Positions 13,691 through 35,719 of a DNA stretch of 64,000 nt are shown one piece after another (position 1 is the stretch's first letter; each line of letters starts with the position of its first letter). A program made the translations under genes and the position numbers. The DNA lies in NCBI GenBank assembly GCA_033239005.1, contig BSQZ01000128.1, positions 295,001 to 359,000 of the forward strand, in the 5' to 3' direction. Source of the DNA: Lamellibrachia satsuma (taxonomy: Eukaryota; Annelida; Polychaeta; Sabellida; Siboglinidae). The notes under the pieces were generated by a model that made no database searches, had not been told where the DNA came from, and saw only the letters and a program-made list of their open reading frames with translations.

Positions 13691-15066
13691 GGTCTTAAAG
13701 AAATAGACGGCATTTCATCACAGAAGTCATGAAAATGATTTGTGGGGCATAATTAATAACCCCAACTTGGAGTTCGTTTACTGTTACGGTTTTTATTTTA
13801 TGTCAACACTCTTAACGAAAAACAACACTACATTATTTTGATCTACAGGGAACTAGTCTGAAATAAAAACGAACGAACGCTCAGTTCGAACGAATTTTAC
13901 CGTACCATAGTAACGGTAAACATGTAATTTATTCGTCATATAGAATCTACTATTTAGTGATTGATGTTCTATGCAAAGTTCTAGTTTTATAGTTCGATAT
14001 TTTACCAGAGGTAAATACTTTATCATAAAAGGTTCATTATTTACTTATCAAATTGTCGGTATATCGGATACGACAAAACTTAGTTACATGATACTTATTT
14101 CACCGATTAACGAATGTCGTTAAGGGCCGGGTGCAAAACGCACGTAAAATTCCCGCAAACACCAGTAGTTTACACTTGAAATATGACGTAGGGACGCTGA
14201 AATTATCAAGGGATACGATTTGATTGGTCAGACCCCAAAACATCCAAACCCGTTAGTAGCGTCGGTAACGACAGCGAGCGTCATTCGGAGTTTTATCTTG
14301 ATCGGAGAAAGACGTAAATTTATTTTTCCCCGCGTGTGTGCGCCACTCGCTTATTAACGATGTGAAGTTCAAATTAGGGCGAACAATGCCCTGTTTAGTT
14401 AATAATTTGATGTGTTAAGTTTATAGTATTCTAAAAAAGGATGAATTAATCCTTACAAGATGTTATGGTTTTGTGGAGTAGTAATCTTATGATAGAAATG
14501 TAATCTTAGGCTTAGCCCAGATTTATTCCAAGTCTTCAAAATTCTGCATGTGAATGAATATACCGAAACGTTCAACCTGATGATCAAACACTCGACGAAT
14601 CGATGCGCGTATACAACTCTTCCCGTATGATTCTGCGAGATATTTCGACCTGATGATCGCGTGACAATCGAACTCCTACGTCTACGACGACACATTGAAT
14701 TCCGACCATGAGCTACAAATCGTTCGTTCTGATGATCGCGTGATTCTACTACATATTCCGTTCCGTCGACAACACGCCAGTCATTGTTCAAATTTCGATC
14801 GTCAGTGTTAGAAAATCCCTGTGACGACCCAGGGTAGGAGTTCTTGGTAGGTTGTTTGATTGGTCCTCCCACATCTAGGGATAAGATGTGTGCACAGTTT
14901 TGGACCTTGTATTTATATGAACGCTATTTCCGTTAAGCTCCATAAATTGTTAGTAATTAGATTTTCAGTAGAATATTCCTTGTAAATGATATTAGGGAAG
15001 TGACATAACTGTTAGAGAAACATATTTGTTATAATATATGGTTGATGATGTTACAAATGCATATTG

Positions 15067-15067
<1 letters not shown>

Positions 15068-15156
<89 letters not shown>
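15068..15156. repeat. TA microsatellite
   Basis: About 88 bp. Flanks share ATATTGTAAT/TATTTATAAT-like AT-rich sequence. Confidence 0.97.
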
Positions 15157-15157
<1 letters not shown>

Positions 15158-15877
15158 AGGAAGGTATTTATAATAATATATGATTGACTGTGACAAGCAC
15201 ATATTGTTTCATTGTTTATGTAATAAATGTGCAAACTATTATCACGTGACATTTACATGGTTACCGATTTATGAACCAAGTTATGAAAGCTCGATCGAGA
15301 TCTACAGTTAGTGAGTACAAGTATTAATGATTGTTAAGCCCGCATCACACTATCTGACTTTTCCTCGGTTAGTGTGTTAAGAATTCCGACAAGATCGGAA
15401 CTTGTCGGACAATACCTGACAGTGTTAAATGTTAAGACGTCCTATCGGGACTAGCCGTCTAGTGTGCTGCAGATCCAGACCAACTTTCGGGTTCATGCAC
15501 GTGGAGACCAACTGGAAACCTGATTGTTGTCACGTGTACAAACATTATTTCTAAAAAAATTGCTTGTACAGTCGTGGTAATTTCGACAAAATATCCGCGT
15601 AGTGTATTTCGAGCTACGTGGCCGGACAAAGTTTGCGTCCCTCGACGAGCACTCAGCTAGTGTAATGCGGGATTCATATTGCGTGTGGTTTCTGAGCAGG
15701 CAAGGTGTTTCTCTCTTGTAAATGTTGGTGATTCTGGTTGTTGTGTTTGACACCTTGTCGTTTTTAACATAGGATATGCATGTTGTGTTCCCGAACACTT
15801 GGATTTATGTTAAACGTGTTCACGCTTTGGCGGAAGGTGTTATATCACTCGACTGCAATACAGGCATACAACAAATG

Positions 15878-16037
<160 letters not shown>

Positions 16038-17396
16038 TAAAGTTTGTTTTGTACTTACGATAAATATGGCTTTAACAAAATCATGCATATTTGCTTATAT
16101 TGGGACATGCACAATTTGGCTCAGATTGTATATAGGCGGAGACGCTTCTTTCTGATAAGGGAAATAATTTTTGGAAATGTTTGAATAAAGTACGACCTGA
16201 GCGTATGTTGTTGAATCAAATACGTCACCTGCATTAGTTATAATACAGACGCGATATATGAAAACTCTTCACGAGTCCATCAGTCTTCCAAAGGCCGTCT
16301 GCTATAGTGAACATCTACAGTACTTCGTAACCACTTCAACATAAGTATTGTTTGGCTGTAATAACAAAGAAACACAATTCCACCATATGAATGGCAGTGA
16401 ATAAAACATTTAAAATAAGGTATGAACCAGATATATTGAATATACCATGTTAGTTTCATATTTGCATACGCCGCACGCACGCGGGTGGAGGGAACGCAAG
16501 CATAAGTTTGCTTACAATATAATCTAGACAATTGGTTTGAAAAATGGCAAATGCCCAGTTTTGGTAAATTTATACATTGAAAATATTAATGAAGAATCCG
16601 AAATGGGGGATATTATGCTAGGAACAATCAGACACACATGAATAACAACTCTTGAAATAAAAGGTTCAGTTTAATGTCATTGTATCTATTTAGCTCGCAT
16701 GAACAATACGTGATCCGTGTGCACAACGCTTGTGATGTAAAACGAACCTCCACGGAACGCAACGCGTTGTTCCAAATTAATAGTATTTGCTTCTTTCGAG
16801 GCCGCCCACGGACGATGAGCACACAATCGTTGAGGGCATCGCTTAAGCTAAACAGCCGAATCATAGCATGCTTCGTGTGTCAGGCTTACGTTGCCAGCTC
16901 TGGCAGAGTCTTTAAAGGTTTATTCTTTCTTATGTCATGAAGATATCGATGGTGGCTACATCTCGCAACGTTACTGATGTTGACTACTTTTGGTAATTCA
17001 GAGACCACGATAAGTGCATACAACTTTGTTTAAAGCGATTTCATTGTGTTATAAGGCCTACAGTTAACTGTTAGTTGAGTTTCTACTCTGCGTCATAGCG
17101 AAAGAAGCATTAATAGTACATCATACCATAGCTCAGTTGATTTAACTCAGAAAACGACTAGTTTGATTTCCATACCTTCACACATCAAATTCTACATATA
17201 GTAAATATATAGCATAATTAAAAAATAAACACTACACGCAACCTCATATTGATTTATTATAATAATATTATGCAAAGTTATATTGCGCTAAAATTCTCCT
17301 GAAACTCAAAGCTCTAGCTCCGATGTTGTCTTAAAACTAGGAATATATGTTAGATTAGAAATAGACAAGCGAAGCTGTCTGGGCTGTCTTGCCGAG

Positions 17397-20300
17397 TTAA
17401 ACCTCGAAAGGTGTCAGTCCTTCATCAAGCAGGAGCCCGTTTCTCCTCGCGTATTTCGCCCACAGCCCGGCCAGTATTTCCGCAGCGATAACCTCTCCCA
17501 CGTTCTTGCCCACGAGCCGCATGATGAAGACGCCATCTTGCTTCAGATAGCCGGTCGTGAATTCCCGAACACGAGTCTCATTCTCGCGCCGTAGTTGTCC
17601 GAAGGCACGAAGTTGTCGCATCACGTAGCGAACTTGGTAGTCCAGCAAGCAATACTGCAGATGCAATGTAACACATCTACAGTTTCTTTACTGCTCATAA
17701 TTACATTAATTATAATTGGTATTTTTAGGTAACATGATATAACAACACTGAAAATAACAAGCGTATGTGATATCAACGTATCGGTAATGGGAGAATTTTA
17801 TTAATATACTGGTTGACAATCGCCAAAAAACTTTAATATTTTTGCCACATTATGAGGATCCTGGGATAGGAAAAGAAAATAGTGGATGCATATTGGCAGG
17901 GAAAACAAGCAAAAGCAAGCCACGACAAAGATTGAAGAAGGACATCAAATATGCCTTCTGAACGGTAACGGAGGCTGGCAGAATAGCAGGATACAGAAAT
18001 CTTTTTCGCGAAAGATTTTGGATATCAGGAAATATGTGCAAATTGAAGAAGCTATGTTATATATTGACGGTACGTAATGTCTCTACAAACGGTTTAAATT
18101 AAAGCTGAATTAAAATAGCATGAAAGCATTACGAGTGCAAGCTCGTTCTCAAGGTTGCGAAAAGAAGATGGATCGAGCATACACAGTTGGCTGAGGATTT
18201 ATGAAAATGTTTATATTTAAACGAAATTCTCACTCAAAAAGGGGGGTTCGTTCAAACGGACGGGCATGCGAGTGTAATAAAGAAATTCATCTAAACAAGG
18301 AGATATGCAAATTATCTGGCACGTATCATGCGTCAGATGACAAACGAATGTCCTGTTTAATCTTACAACTAACCGAAGTACATGATACGTGCCTGTAGCA
18401 GCCAGCGCAAGCCACTCAGTGTCGTCACTGCGGCGACAAAGACGATCCAGAACCAGAGGAAGATGAAGATCATCTCGTTGAAGAGGTTGATGGGGAGTAC
18501 GCACTGCACGGTGTGTCTGTGAGTGTTAGCCAGTTGTCGCACCTGCGGTCGGACAGCGCAGTACTATTCAAGTCATGGCATCGCTTAGAGTGAGTAGTAA
18601 TGAAAAACACAGACACGCAAGTACACTCAATGAAGAACAATAATAACAAGAACACTTCTGTCACGTTCAAGCCCACTCCATAGATCACTACACGACCAAT
18701 TGCACGCTATTCAGCTTTAATTGGCTGATGTGGACATTGTAATTTGCTAACAAACATACTAAAGCGGTTGAAATCATGGCAAAATCTTACATTGTTGTAT
18801 GTGCCTTATGCCACGAACGTGCGAGAACGGAATAAACAACCACGCATAGATCAACCTATATCAACTAGGAAAGAAACGATAATCTTGGTAATCTGAAATT
18901 GTAGTTGTATCTATACTGAATATATTGCACGAACATGTTAATCAGCTTAGATTAACGTAAGCCTATCTTGTCAAATAGCTAAAAACAGAATGACTATCGT
19001 GTTTCGTTAATTTGCAATAGTGTACTGCTATTTTGCAAGGGTAGGTAGTGTTACAATCGTACCTCAAAGTCGCATAATGTGACACGCGGGAATCTCGTAG
19101 CAACGCGCCAATCTCGTCCGCGCGAGAGACTTGCGACGACGGCGACGCCTAGCGTCAGATAATCAGCGTCCAGGAAGGCGCCGAGCAGGACGAGTTGAGA
19201 GAAGCAGTTGGCAACGTACAACAGTTTAATAACGAGGTACAGTACCGCGATGTAGTTGCCGTAGACATCTCCGAATATGCACAGCAGTCTCCCGGAGAGC
19301 GAGTGTTTGATGCGGCTGTAGACAGAAAGGAGACGTCGTACCGGGTGAATCAACCATGTCGGTTATTATGAGTGTGTGTTCACTTACAAAAACCCACCTT
19401 GCTAATTCAAAGACATTATTTCTAAAGCCACCATGTGCTAACATTATCAAGATCAAATATACCCTTGTGCAAGCATTTTGTACAAAACACCCTTATTAAT
19501 ATTATTATTATTACTATTAACATTCGTGAAACGATGAGAGTAAGTAATCTAAATAGTAGTAGTTGAAGAAAAAAAAATCGTTATTCATACCTTTATTAGT
19601 AATAAAAAAAATATTAATTTGCCTAGGTGCACATAGTTATTATTTATTAGTTGCAAGTCACCAACATTTTGAACATCGATATAGTGTTGTGAGAAAATTT
19701 TATCCACATAATAAATAAACCCTATGTCTGAACATATCGTGGGTGCACTATTCGGAAGATAAATATAATCATCATGCATTATTGTCTGGCGCGTTAGATA
19801 ATCATTATTTTCTGGAAAATCATATATAAAGAAGATATAATATAGGCTTAGTGATGTAAAATGTTGATGTTACACACCTGTAACATCCGCCTCCGCGACC
19901 TCGCGTCACAGCCAGGTGGCTGTCTAGATGAGTCACCAGGTAGCGCATGTTGTTCCGCCTGACGGCGTTGTCTGTTGTACGCTGGCAGCAGTGCGCAGTC
20001 GCGAGGATGGTCTTGACACTGACACCAGAACGACTCCCGAATCCCCGCCACTGAAAGCACACCCGAAAAGACCGGTGTTACCGTTGAGGCACTTTGCAAA
20101 CTAAACCGTGAGGTGGCAGCAGTGCGGCGTATGCATCACCTCGAAGAGTGAGACCCGAAGTAACATATGTCTTTCTTAATCCACAATTCCTTGAAATGCG
20201 TATGCTTATAATGTATTGCATTGGCGTGAACAACGATGTTCGTTTCGAAGAACGCTTGAGCATTGTATGTCCGTCGAAGTTATTGTAATTAAGTATGGAA

Positions 20301-20917
20301 ATGGTTGATTGAACGAAAACGGATTATTTGATGTAGTTCAGATCTGTCAATTCGTCAAGCACATTTCTAGATAATATGGTAATTGTAATTTCAAACGATG
20401 CTCAGCAGTAAAACAACGTGTATGTGTTAAATTTGACCCCAGCATTAACAAGAAAAATATGATAATAACCATAATGCGCTTCAGTTGCTATATATAATTT
20501 AATTAAATATCAACAACCCAAGACGTCTCCCAAAGGTAGTAGAGTATTACATACCAGCCACGACGGCGTGGCAAACATGACGGCCTGCGCAAGAAGCAGC
20601 AACGGTATCCACTGGTAGTAGCTGAGTTTGCGTCGGCGGTCTACATCGGAGGCCGGGATGACGTCATTGAAGGGCAGATAGTACGTGCTGGACACCCAGC
20701 AGACGCTGTTGGCGTACGTCTCGTGGTTGTCCGTAAACCTGGCCGGCACCCAGCAGTGGATGCGCTCTCCGACCAGCTGCCGACTGCCGACAACGACGCT
20801 GAATGCAACGAAGATGAGGACGGTGTATCGTCGGTTCAGACGGTCGACGGCGTCATCGTCATTGCCGTCAAAACGTGTATCGACCAGTGTCGATAACGCT
20901 AAGACCATCCGGTCCAT
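17397..20917 (-). CDS. Innexin gap-junction/hemichannel protein, five exons, 398 aa
   Basis: Exons on the minus strand: 20917-20555, 20050-19878, 19315-19063, 18542-18393, 17654-17397. The total of 1197 nt is in frame from ATG to TAA. The start ATGGACCGG follows an in-frame GTG and gives MDRMVLAL, typical of innexins. Visible landmarks: TM1 about residues 31-50; first extracellular loop C55-W-x-P and C73-W with YYLP; the YYQW signature at 100-103 leading into TM2; TM3 about 195-220; second loop cysteines C260 and C277 with VLPINLFNE; TM4 about 285-308; and a cytoplasmic tail containing YLKQDGVFIMRL. Length and layout match known innexins (about 350-430 aa). Such proteins form intercellular junctions or hemichannels in the plasma membrane. 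Junction phases are 0, 2, 0 and 0. The first three introns are GT-AG and the last uses a GC donor. I infer an intact gene; the subtype cannot be named. Confidence 0.95.
17655..18392 (-). other. Last innexin intron with GC-AG boundaries
   Basis: The exon ends CTACAG and the intron begins gcacgt, giving a GC donor. The acceptor is tgcatctgcag before TATTGC. Only this pair keeps the reading frame between RWLLQ and YCLLDYQ. The nearby gtatca donor, 4 nt further on, would shift exon 5 out of the innexin frame. The intron also holds a weak LINE tail at 17850-18020. Confidence 0.7.
17850..18020 (+). mobile_element. Possible tail fragment of a LINE reverse transcriptase
   Basis: The plus strand can be read as a lysine/arginine-rich stretch, including SKPRQRLKKDIKYAF, that recalls the GRPRQRW...I tail found at the end of RTE-like endonuclease-reverse transcriptases. 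There are frame breaks and no other domain. It lies inside the last innexin intron. Low certainty. Confidence 0.3.
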
Positions 20918-21645
20918 GATGTGGGATGACACACAGTGTGTAACAGGAACTGTGATCGTGTTTCGTACAATATTTTGAAAAGACGATTCGCAGATAATTC
21001 ACAGATAGTGTAGTGAAAACTGTCGTCGTTGAAAGCAACATATAAATGTTAGGTCTACATATACAATACCATCAGGCAGTTTCAACGTGTCTGTGTTTTC
21101 AGGAACACAACGTGTCAATGCAGCACTTACATTGTCACCAATGAACGTATTCCCTGAAGCGGTTTATGTATGGCACCCCACAAACAATTCAGTAGCGTGT
21201 ACTGATCTGTACTTGTATTAATTATTCAGTGAAATGCCCCCTTTTGATTCTGTATACCCCCATGACGTAAATTACAAGTGCTCCGCGACTGACACAAATA
21301 AAGAATAATTAGCACTCTTGAAGACTATGGACTATTTTAGCCGTTTTGCGTCGCGTGGTCGTTATGTTAATTATGTTATGAATTAATGAAAAGTGCTTCG
21401 TGATTAGTGCTGTTAAGTCTGCCTGGTGTGGTGGTCATTAGTGGTCAGTGGTTGTGTGTTCTAACATCGCGTGTCTGTGTCTCCTCGGCCAGGTTCACTC
21501 TAATTACACCTGTGTATTCACCACATGATGTAAAGCCGTAGATGGCGTAATCGATGGCTTGTTCTCCCGGTAATCGTGATCGTAGCTCATCGCTTATCTT
21601 TAGTTACCATTACTTCAATTTGCGTGGATAACACACACACACACA

Positions 21646-21697
<52 letters not shown>

Positions 21698-22022
21698 CAC
21701 ACATAAATTACATAAATGGAAACAAAGATATTTTATAACACGCCTAGAGCAAACTCGCACTGCCTATTATTGTGCAGTAAGAACCATCTGAAATAATCAG
21801 CACGTGAACAAACAGTCGCGCACACCATATATCTATACAGAAAATGTGTCTATGTTGCTATCTCGTCAAGCGAGAGGAATTATCACATGTTCCGTAAGAT
21901 ACGTGATATAAATGGACTATTTTAACAAAATGTCATAGTAGCGTGTTTAACCTTGATGGATTGAATCCCCCATCCACTCACGATATCGCCCTATAATATT
22001 AACGCACCGCTACCTTTACACA
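20918..22022. other. Upstream region of the innexin gene
   Basis: It should hold the innexin promoter and any 5' UTR exon. I see no clear TATA box or CpG-rich block. Confidence 0.4.
21630..21704. repeat. ACAC/ACGC microsatellite
   Basis: Pure dinucleotide then tetranucleotide run upstream of the innexin gene. Confidence 0.95.
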
Positions 22023-22605
<583 letters not shown>

Positions 22606-22666
22606 GTTCATGAAAGCACATTTACAATCGAAACATTGCCAATTGGATATATGTGGTAGCTAAGTT

Positions 22667-22884
22667 CATGCGGGACCGTGTAATCTGATTTCGTATCCTT
22701 ACTGTTTATAATTACGACGAAACAACGTAAGAAGCAACATGCTGGACCGTGTAATCTGATTTCGTAGCCTTATTGTTCATCATTACTATGAAACAACGTA
22801 AGAAGCAACATGCGGTACAGTGTAATCTGATTGCATAGCCTTATTGTTTATCATTACGACGAAACAACACAAGAAGCAACATGC
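22667..22884. repeat. 71-bp tandem repeat, three units
   Basis: Units start at 22667, 22738 and 22809 with CATGC(G/T)GG and share GTGTAATCTGATTTCGTA. A partial fourth start lies at 22880. The array ends about 30 bp past the stop of the coiled-coil gene. Confidence 0.8.
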
Positions 22885-22916
22885 TAAAATAAAACGTGAC
22901 GAAATTCCTCTGATGC

Positions 22917-31005
<8,089 letters not shown>

Positions 31006-33147
31006 CTGAAAGAACATATTGATGCTTGATGCAATGCTCTGTAAACAGCTGATCACAGCAAAACTGATGTCGACAGCCAGTTAGATAAAATAGGTGAAGG
31101 TGACCCAAACCAAGGAAAAGAAAACCACGAATAAAAACAAATGGGTACACTATATAGAGAAACTTGGTAACTGGGACATTCTCACAATCGCTGGCATTGA
31201 GACGCAGAGGGAGGCTGTTAATATTGGAGTGACATGTAGAACAGCAGGTCATAGTTCTATGTTCCATGTGGACATTGCCCTGAGGTGGAGTGCACATTTA
31301 TGCATCGATGGTTGGAGTGACTGTGTTGATGTATTTCCACCGGTATATGTGCTACACTCCGCAGAATTATTCCATCAAACTAACCTCACCAGACGCCGGA
31401 CTGACACAATGTGTTTATACCTTAAGTACACACCTTAAGCAAGATCAACATTTACCCAAAAATGGGTGCAATGACTATCAACATTTTTTTACACCGACAT
31501 TCAGGGGCCTGGTGATACCATCAAAATATGAAAATTGTTGGTGTTGTTCAGATTGTCTCACTTGATGTTGATATCATTGTTATTTGGGTTTATATGAGAA
31601 CATGTCTAGTTTGTGAAATGGTAACTATATTGGTTTAGATAATATTTTCGAGTCGGTACTTAAGCTAGTTGAATGTTGTGTTGCTTACTAGTTCCAATGT
31701 TTTTGCAACTATCCGCTTCACATTAAGATTCTCTATTTGGCATGTTCTACTGTATTTGAGAACAATTATATTCGATGCACACATCGAGCATTTGCAATAA
31801 TGGCATACTTAATGAAATCCTTTGATAACTGTGAACGTTATGAAAAGGTATGTTCTATCTTCTGTATATTACAGGTGGAAGATCTAAATATATCAGTCAG
31901 TTTCTCTAGTTCTTTTCTGCCACTATATGTGTGACAATGCGTTGGATGATGTTCGTTTCTGCCACTATGTGTGTGACAATGCGTTGGATGATGTTCATGT
32001 TTATCCGATGTTAATGTTAATTTATACAGAAGATAGACTGGGGTGGTTCTATTGATATCGATTAAATATACGGTTTTGTGCTTGTGCGCGCATGAATACA
32101 CCCGCCGTTGTTTGTTTAATCGGCAAAGTACAAGTGAATAATAATAATATTAATAATAATAATATATAAAATACTTCTACTGCGCTGAAATCCTCGGGAA
32201 ACCCAAGCTCGGCAACGCACCACGACAAAAGTGGTTAAGCAGTTTATCTTCGATAAGCAATTCCAGTTGTAAACAGTTGGATTGGTACGTCGGACAGCTA
32301 TGGAGGATAAGCAAGTTTAGACTGGTGGGTTTTTAATTTACGGCGAAATGTTGTTATTTTATTTGCAACATACTTAACATTAACAGGGAATGAGTTCCGC
32401 AGAGTCGGTGCAGCAACTGAAAAAGTTCTAGTTCTGACATATGTCTTAACACTGGGAACAAACGCAGATTATAATTAGATGATCGAGTCTGTGTGGGCTG
32501 TCTTGCGGGAGTGAGCAGTGAATATAAATATGCTGGTTGGTTGGATGAAAGTGAGGTAATTGTACGAATCTTAAATACATAATGCGATATCGGACAATTA
32601 GCCAATGCAATGATTTAAGAAGTGGTACTGAGTGAGAGAAACGAGGAGACCGGGTAATTACCCTTGCCAAAAAAATTGCACACGTTGAAGTTTCAAAATG
32701 TCCTGGAGAGCAATATCACGGTAAAGGGAAATACAATAGTCAAGTTTACTGCTAACAAGAGCAGTTAGCGACAAAAAAGACATGTACCGGCGAATACGAC
32801 GATTGTCACGAATGTGATAAAACTAGTAACGACATGTTTATGATATATGCTATCTAAACGTTTTATTACTGTCAAAGTTGACTCTTAACTTCCGTGTTAA
32901 GACGGCCGATGTGAAATTGTGGCTTAGAATGGGCGATATTATGGGATCCCATCCTAAATCTGTCTTTATGATTCACTGGTTGAACCGGTCAAGTGGGATG
33001 TTGTGTTAATTATACATTAAGACATGTTGGGTGCGGATAATCAACAACTTCAGAAGAATTGATAAGATGTCAGACATGTTTAAATGCGTATGTATTCACA
33101 TTGCGTTGCATGTGGAAAAGGGCGGTGACTTAAGTTTAGCAACACAT
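31006..33147. other. Upstream of the coiled-coil gene; no further exon found
   Basis: Apart from the LINE fragment at 32350-32680 and a 48-bp direct repeat near 31916-31995 (GACAATGCGTTGGATGATG), no coding signal stands out. A missing first exon could still lie here. Confidence 0.4.
32350..32680 (-). mobile_element. LINE C-terminal reverse-transcriptase fragment
   Basis: The minus strand reads ARVITRSPRFSHSVPLLKSL then HWLIVRYRI, and in a neighbouring frame SNQPAYLYSLLTPARQ. This is the SLHWLPV-type tail typical of L2/CR1 elements, with at least one frameshift. Confidence 0.6.
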
Positions 33148-34078
33148 TACACTTATTGCGATTTAGCAGTGTGTTAAAACATTTTGTTTTAGCACAATAC
33201 CCACCTATTTTAATTGCGAGTTGCTACGGTCACGAATGAACGCATGTTAGCTAAAGTGACCAGCGGTACATTTGTCCTAAGCATGCCAACACTTTAGAAA
33301 TGTGTAATATCAGCAAGGTGTGTCCTTTGAAAGTCAATGTGTGTCTATAGGTGTTCTTTGTCCATTATTTTATTGTTAACAATTGGTCAACTAGTCGTAT
33401 TTGCCTTATTTTAAGAAGGAATTATATTATTTTGTTGAATTAAGCTTGCTATAGAATCACTGCGGTTTAATATATTATTGTGCATTTGCATTCTTTGAAG
33501 AAAACTACACGCTGTTGATGACATTGGGTGCGCTTTGCTTTCATGATACTAAGAGCGTTCCGGTCGCGTTTATACAAATAATGGAATCTAAAACACAAAC
33601 ACGCTTTCATATAACAATAACATTCTGCGGACTGGTTTCTCAATGACCGAAAATTGTTTGTGTAATGTCAAAGGTCGTGTTGCAGAAAACCGTTTGTCCT
33701 GCTAAGATGTGGACAGGACTACCGTTCTGCAATAAATAAGGTCCATTTAAGCTTTACAAGTAAAACATTTATCCGATCTACTAGTGCTGACATAATTTCC
33801 GAATTGCTAAGTTAACCATTGAAAGGAACTAAAGTAATTGTATCTTTACTAATAAATTCATGCATGTCGCCCTGGGTTGAACAATAAAATATATATGATC
33901 GTTATGACAATGAGGAGCTACGAATCATCCTGTATTTGACGCTAAAACACTCCTTATTTCAACAGTCCCATGTGGGTCAATAACACATATGTATATAATT
34001 ATATTTTGCATCGTTTATAAAATATTTATATTTATAACGAAGTTTATATTAAGATGCCAATGAATAAGAAGTTATACA

Positions 34079-34163
<85 letters not shown>

Positions 34164-34385
34164 GTAGAGTTGTGATACACTTAAACAATGTTTTCTTAGC
34201 TGCAACACTGAGATACGCACGCATGCACGCACGCACGCACACACGTACACTCGTACACAAATGTTACCGCTGGTCACTTTAGCTAACATGTGTTCATTCG
34301 TGACCGTAGCAACTCACAATTAAAACAGGTGGGTATTGTGCTAAAACAAAATGTTTTAACACAATGCTAAATCATAATAAATGTC
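33148..34385. mobile_element. Non-autonomous element with ~125-bp terminal inverted repeats
   Basis: Bases 33148-33275 and 34256-34385 are inverted repeats with only a few mismatches. They share blocks such as TTTTGTTTTAGCACAATACC and GAGTTGCTACGGTCACGAAT. The interior of about 980 bp has no credible coding frame and includes a TA array. The layout fits a foldback-type or MITE-like DNA element. Confidence 0.65.
34080..34160. repeat. TA microsatellite inside the long-inverted-repeat element
   Basis: About 81 bp, about 95 bp before the right inverted repeat. Confidence 0.95.
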
Positions 34386-34904
34386 ATGTGCACTGTATGT
34401 ACTTTGTTTGCATTAAAACGTGAAGTCTGTTTATATTGTATTACTAACGGATTTTTTTTATAAATTGTTTGAATAAACGTTATTGAATTAAATTTAACGT
34501 ATGCCCTGCTGTTAGATTATGAATGAAAATCTCGTAGCTGTTGTCGTTATGTTATTCGATCTGTGTATTCATAAGCGGCATGTCGCGACACCGACTACCT
34601 TTATTTAGTTGGCGGTATTCACGTAGTATTGTCAGTCAGACGAATCATTAACAATGGATTAACAATAATGGACCAGGCGTGTCTATTGTGTGCTTAGATT
34701 GTATGTAGACGTAATTATATTGCCTTATAGTAACTTATCGAGGACCACTAAGTTGGCAAAAAACAAACCAACGACGAATATCGCTATTCCCCATTTAGCA
34801 TTAGACAGTAGACAGTTTCAGCAATAAGGAATAACCTCGCACTTCCTGCCACATCCCATTACACTAGCGCTTCATCACTCCTTCAAACTTATTGTTGAAA
34901 CTAG

Positions 34905-35215
34905 CAAGTTTAAAACTCCATCCTCAACTGATTTAGCCTATCTCGAATACGTTTCGTGGATGTCCTAATATGTAGCGTTTGAATAATATAAGTAACATCC
35001 GCAGTCTGTTTAACAAAAAAGTCCGTATGTTTGTTCAAATCGTCGAAATAATTTACTCTTGTCTTTAGATCTGGTATAGCGAAATAAATGAATTTCTAAC
35101 GTTTCCATATTCACTTCAATAAATGCTGGATGAAGCATTAAATAATGTAATAGTTTGTCTGATAATTTCACAGCGTGTCGTAATGGATACGCTCTTATAA
35201 GTTTTAGACGCTGTT
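34905..35215 (-). mobile_element. MITE family M1, truncated copy C
   Basis: Begins TTTAAAACTCCATCCTCAAC and follows copy B through the block TAATAGTTTGTCTGATAATT. The far inverted-repeat end is missing. Confidence 0.5.
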
Positions 35216-35719
35216 TCAAAGAAGCTTACATTTTACAAGCAATGCTATTTATATCTAGGAACATTCATAATTTACCAGGACAGGGAAAACACCTGTAATG
35301 TTACTGTTGTTTATAAGTTTAAGAACGAGTCGACACCGCCGCTGGTAGAAAATCACTCATGCATTGCATGCTAAAAATACACAAGAGGGGTGTATGACAG
35401 GTGTTTTAACTATCAACGTCAGTCCCACTTGTATTGGGTTGCCGACTTTCTAACTATTACCAATTGTGAGAGTTCACCTCCCACCAATTCTACTTCCCAC
35501 CTATTTTTGAGGGCAACCTCCCACCAATTTGTAGGGTCTCCTGCCACTCCTGCCACCTCCTCGACACTAGCGCGTAGTAGGCAAGTTCACTGTTTCAAGC
35601 TTGTTGCTCAAACTACATTAGAGCTGCCTATTAGACAAAGCTAAACTTATAAGCTATACTTTAAGTATCGAGATGCGTTCGGAACAAACACACTTGTAGC
35701 TGAAACTGTCTATTGTCTG

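Noticed and set aside
14453..14872. 139-codon minus-strand frame, the longest non-repeat single frame outside the coiled-coil gene
   Set aside because: It begins with GTG, has arginine-rich random-looking composition, and shows no domain or splice context.
20918..20932. Starting the innexin five codons earlier at 20932
   Set aside because: That codon is GTG. The ATG at 20917 gives the MDR start usual for innexins.
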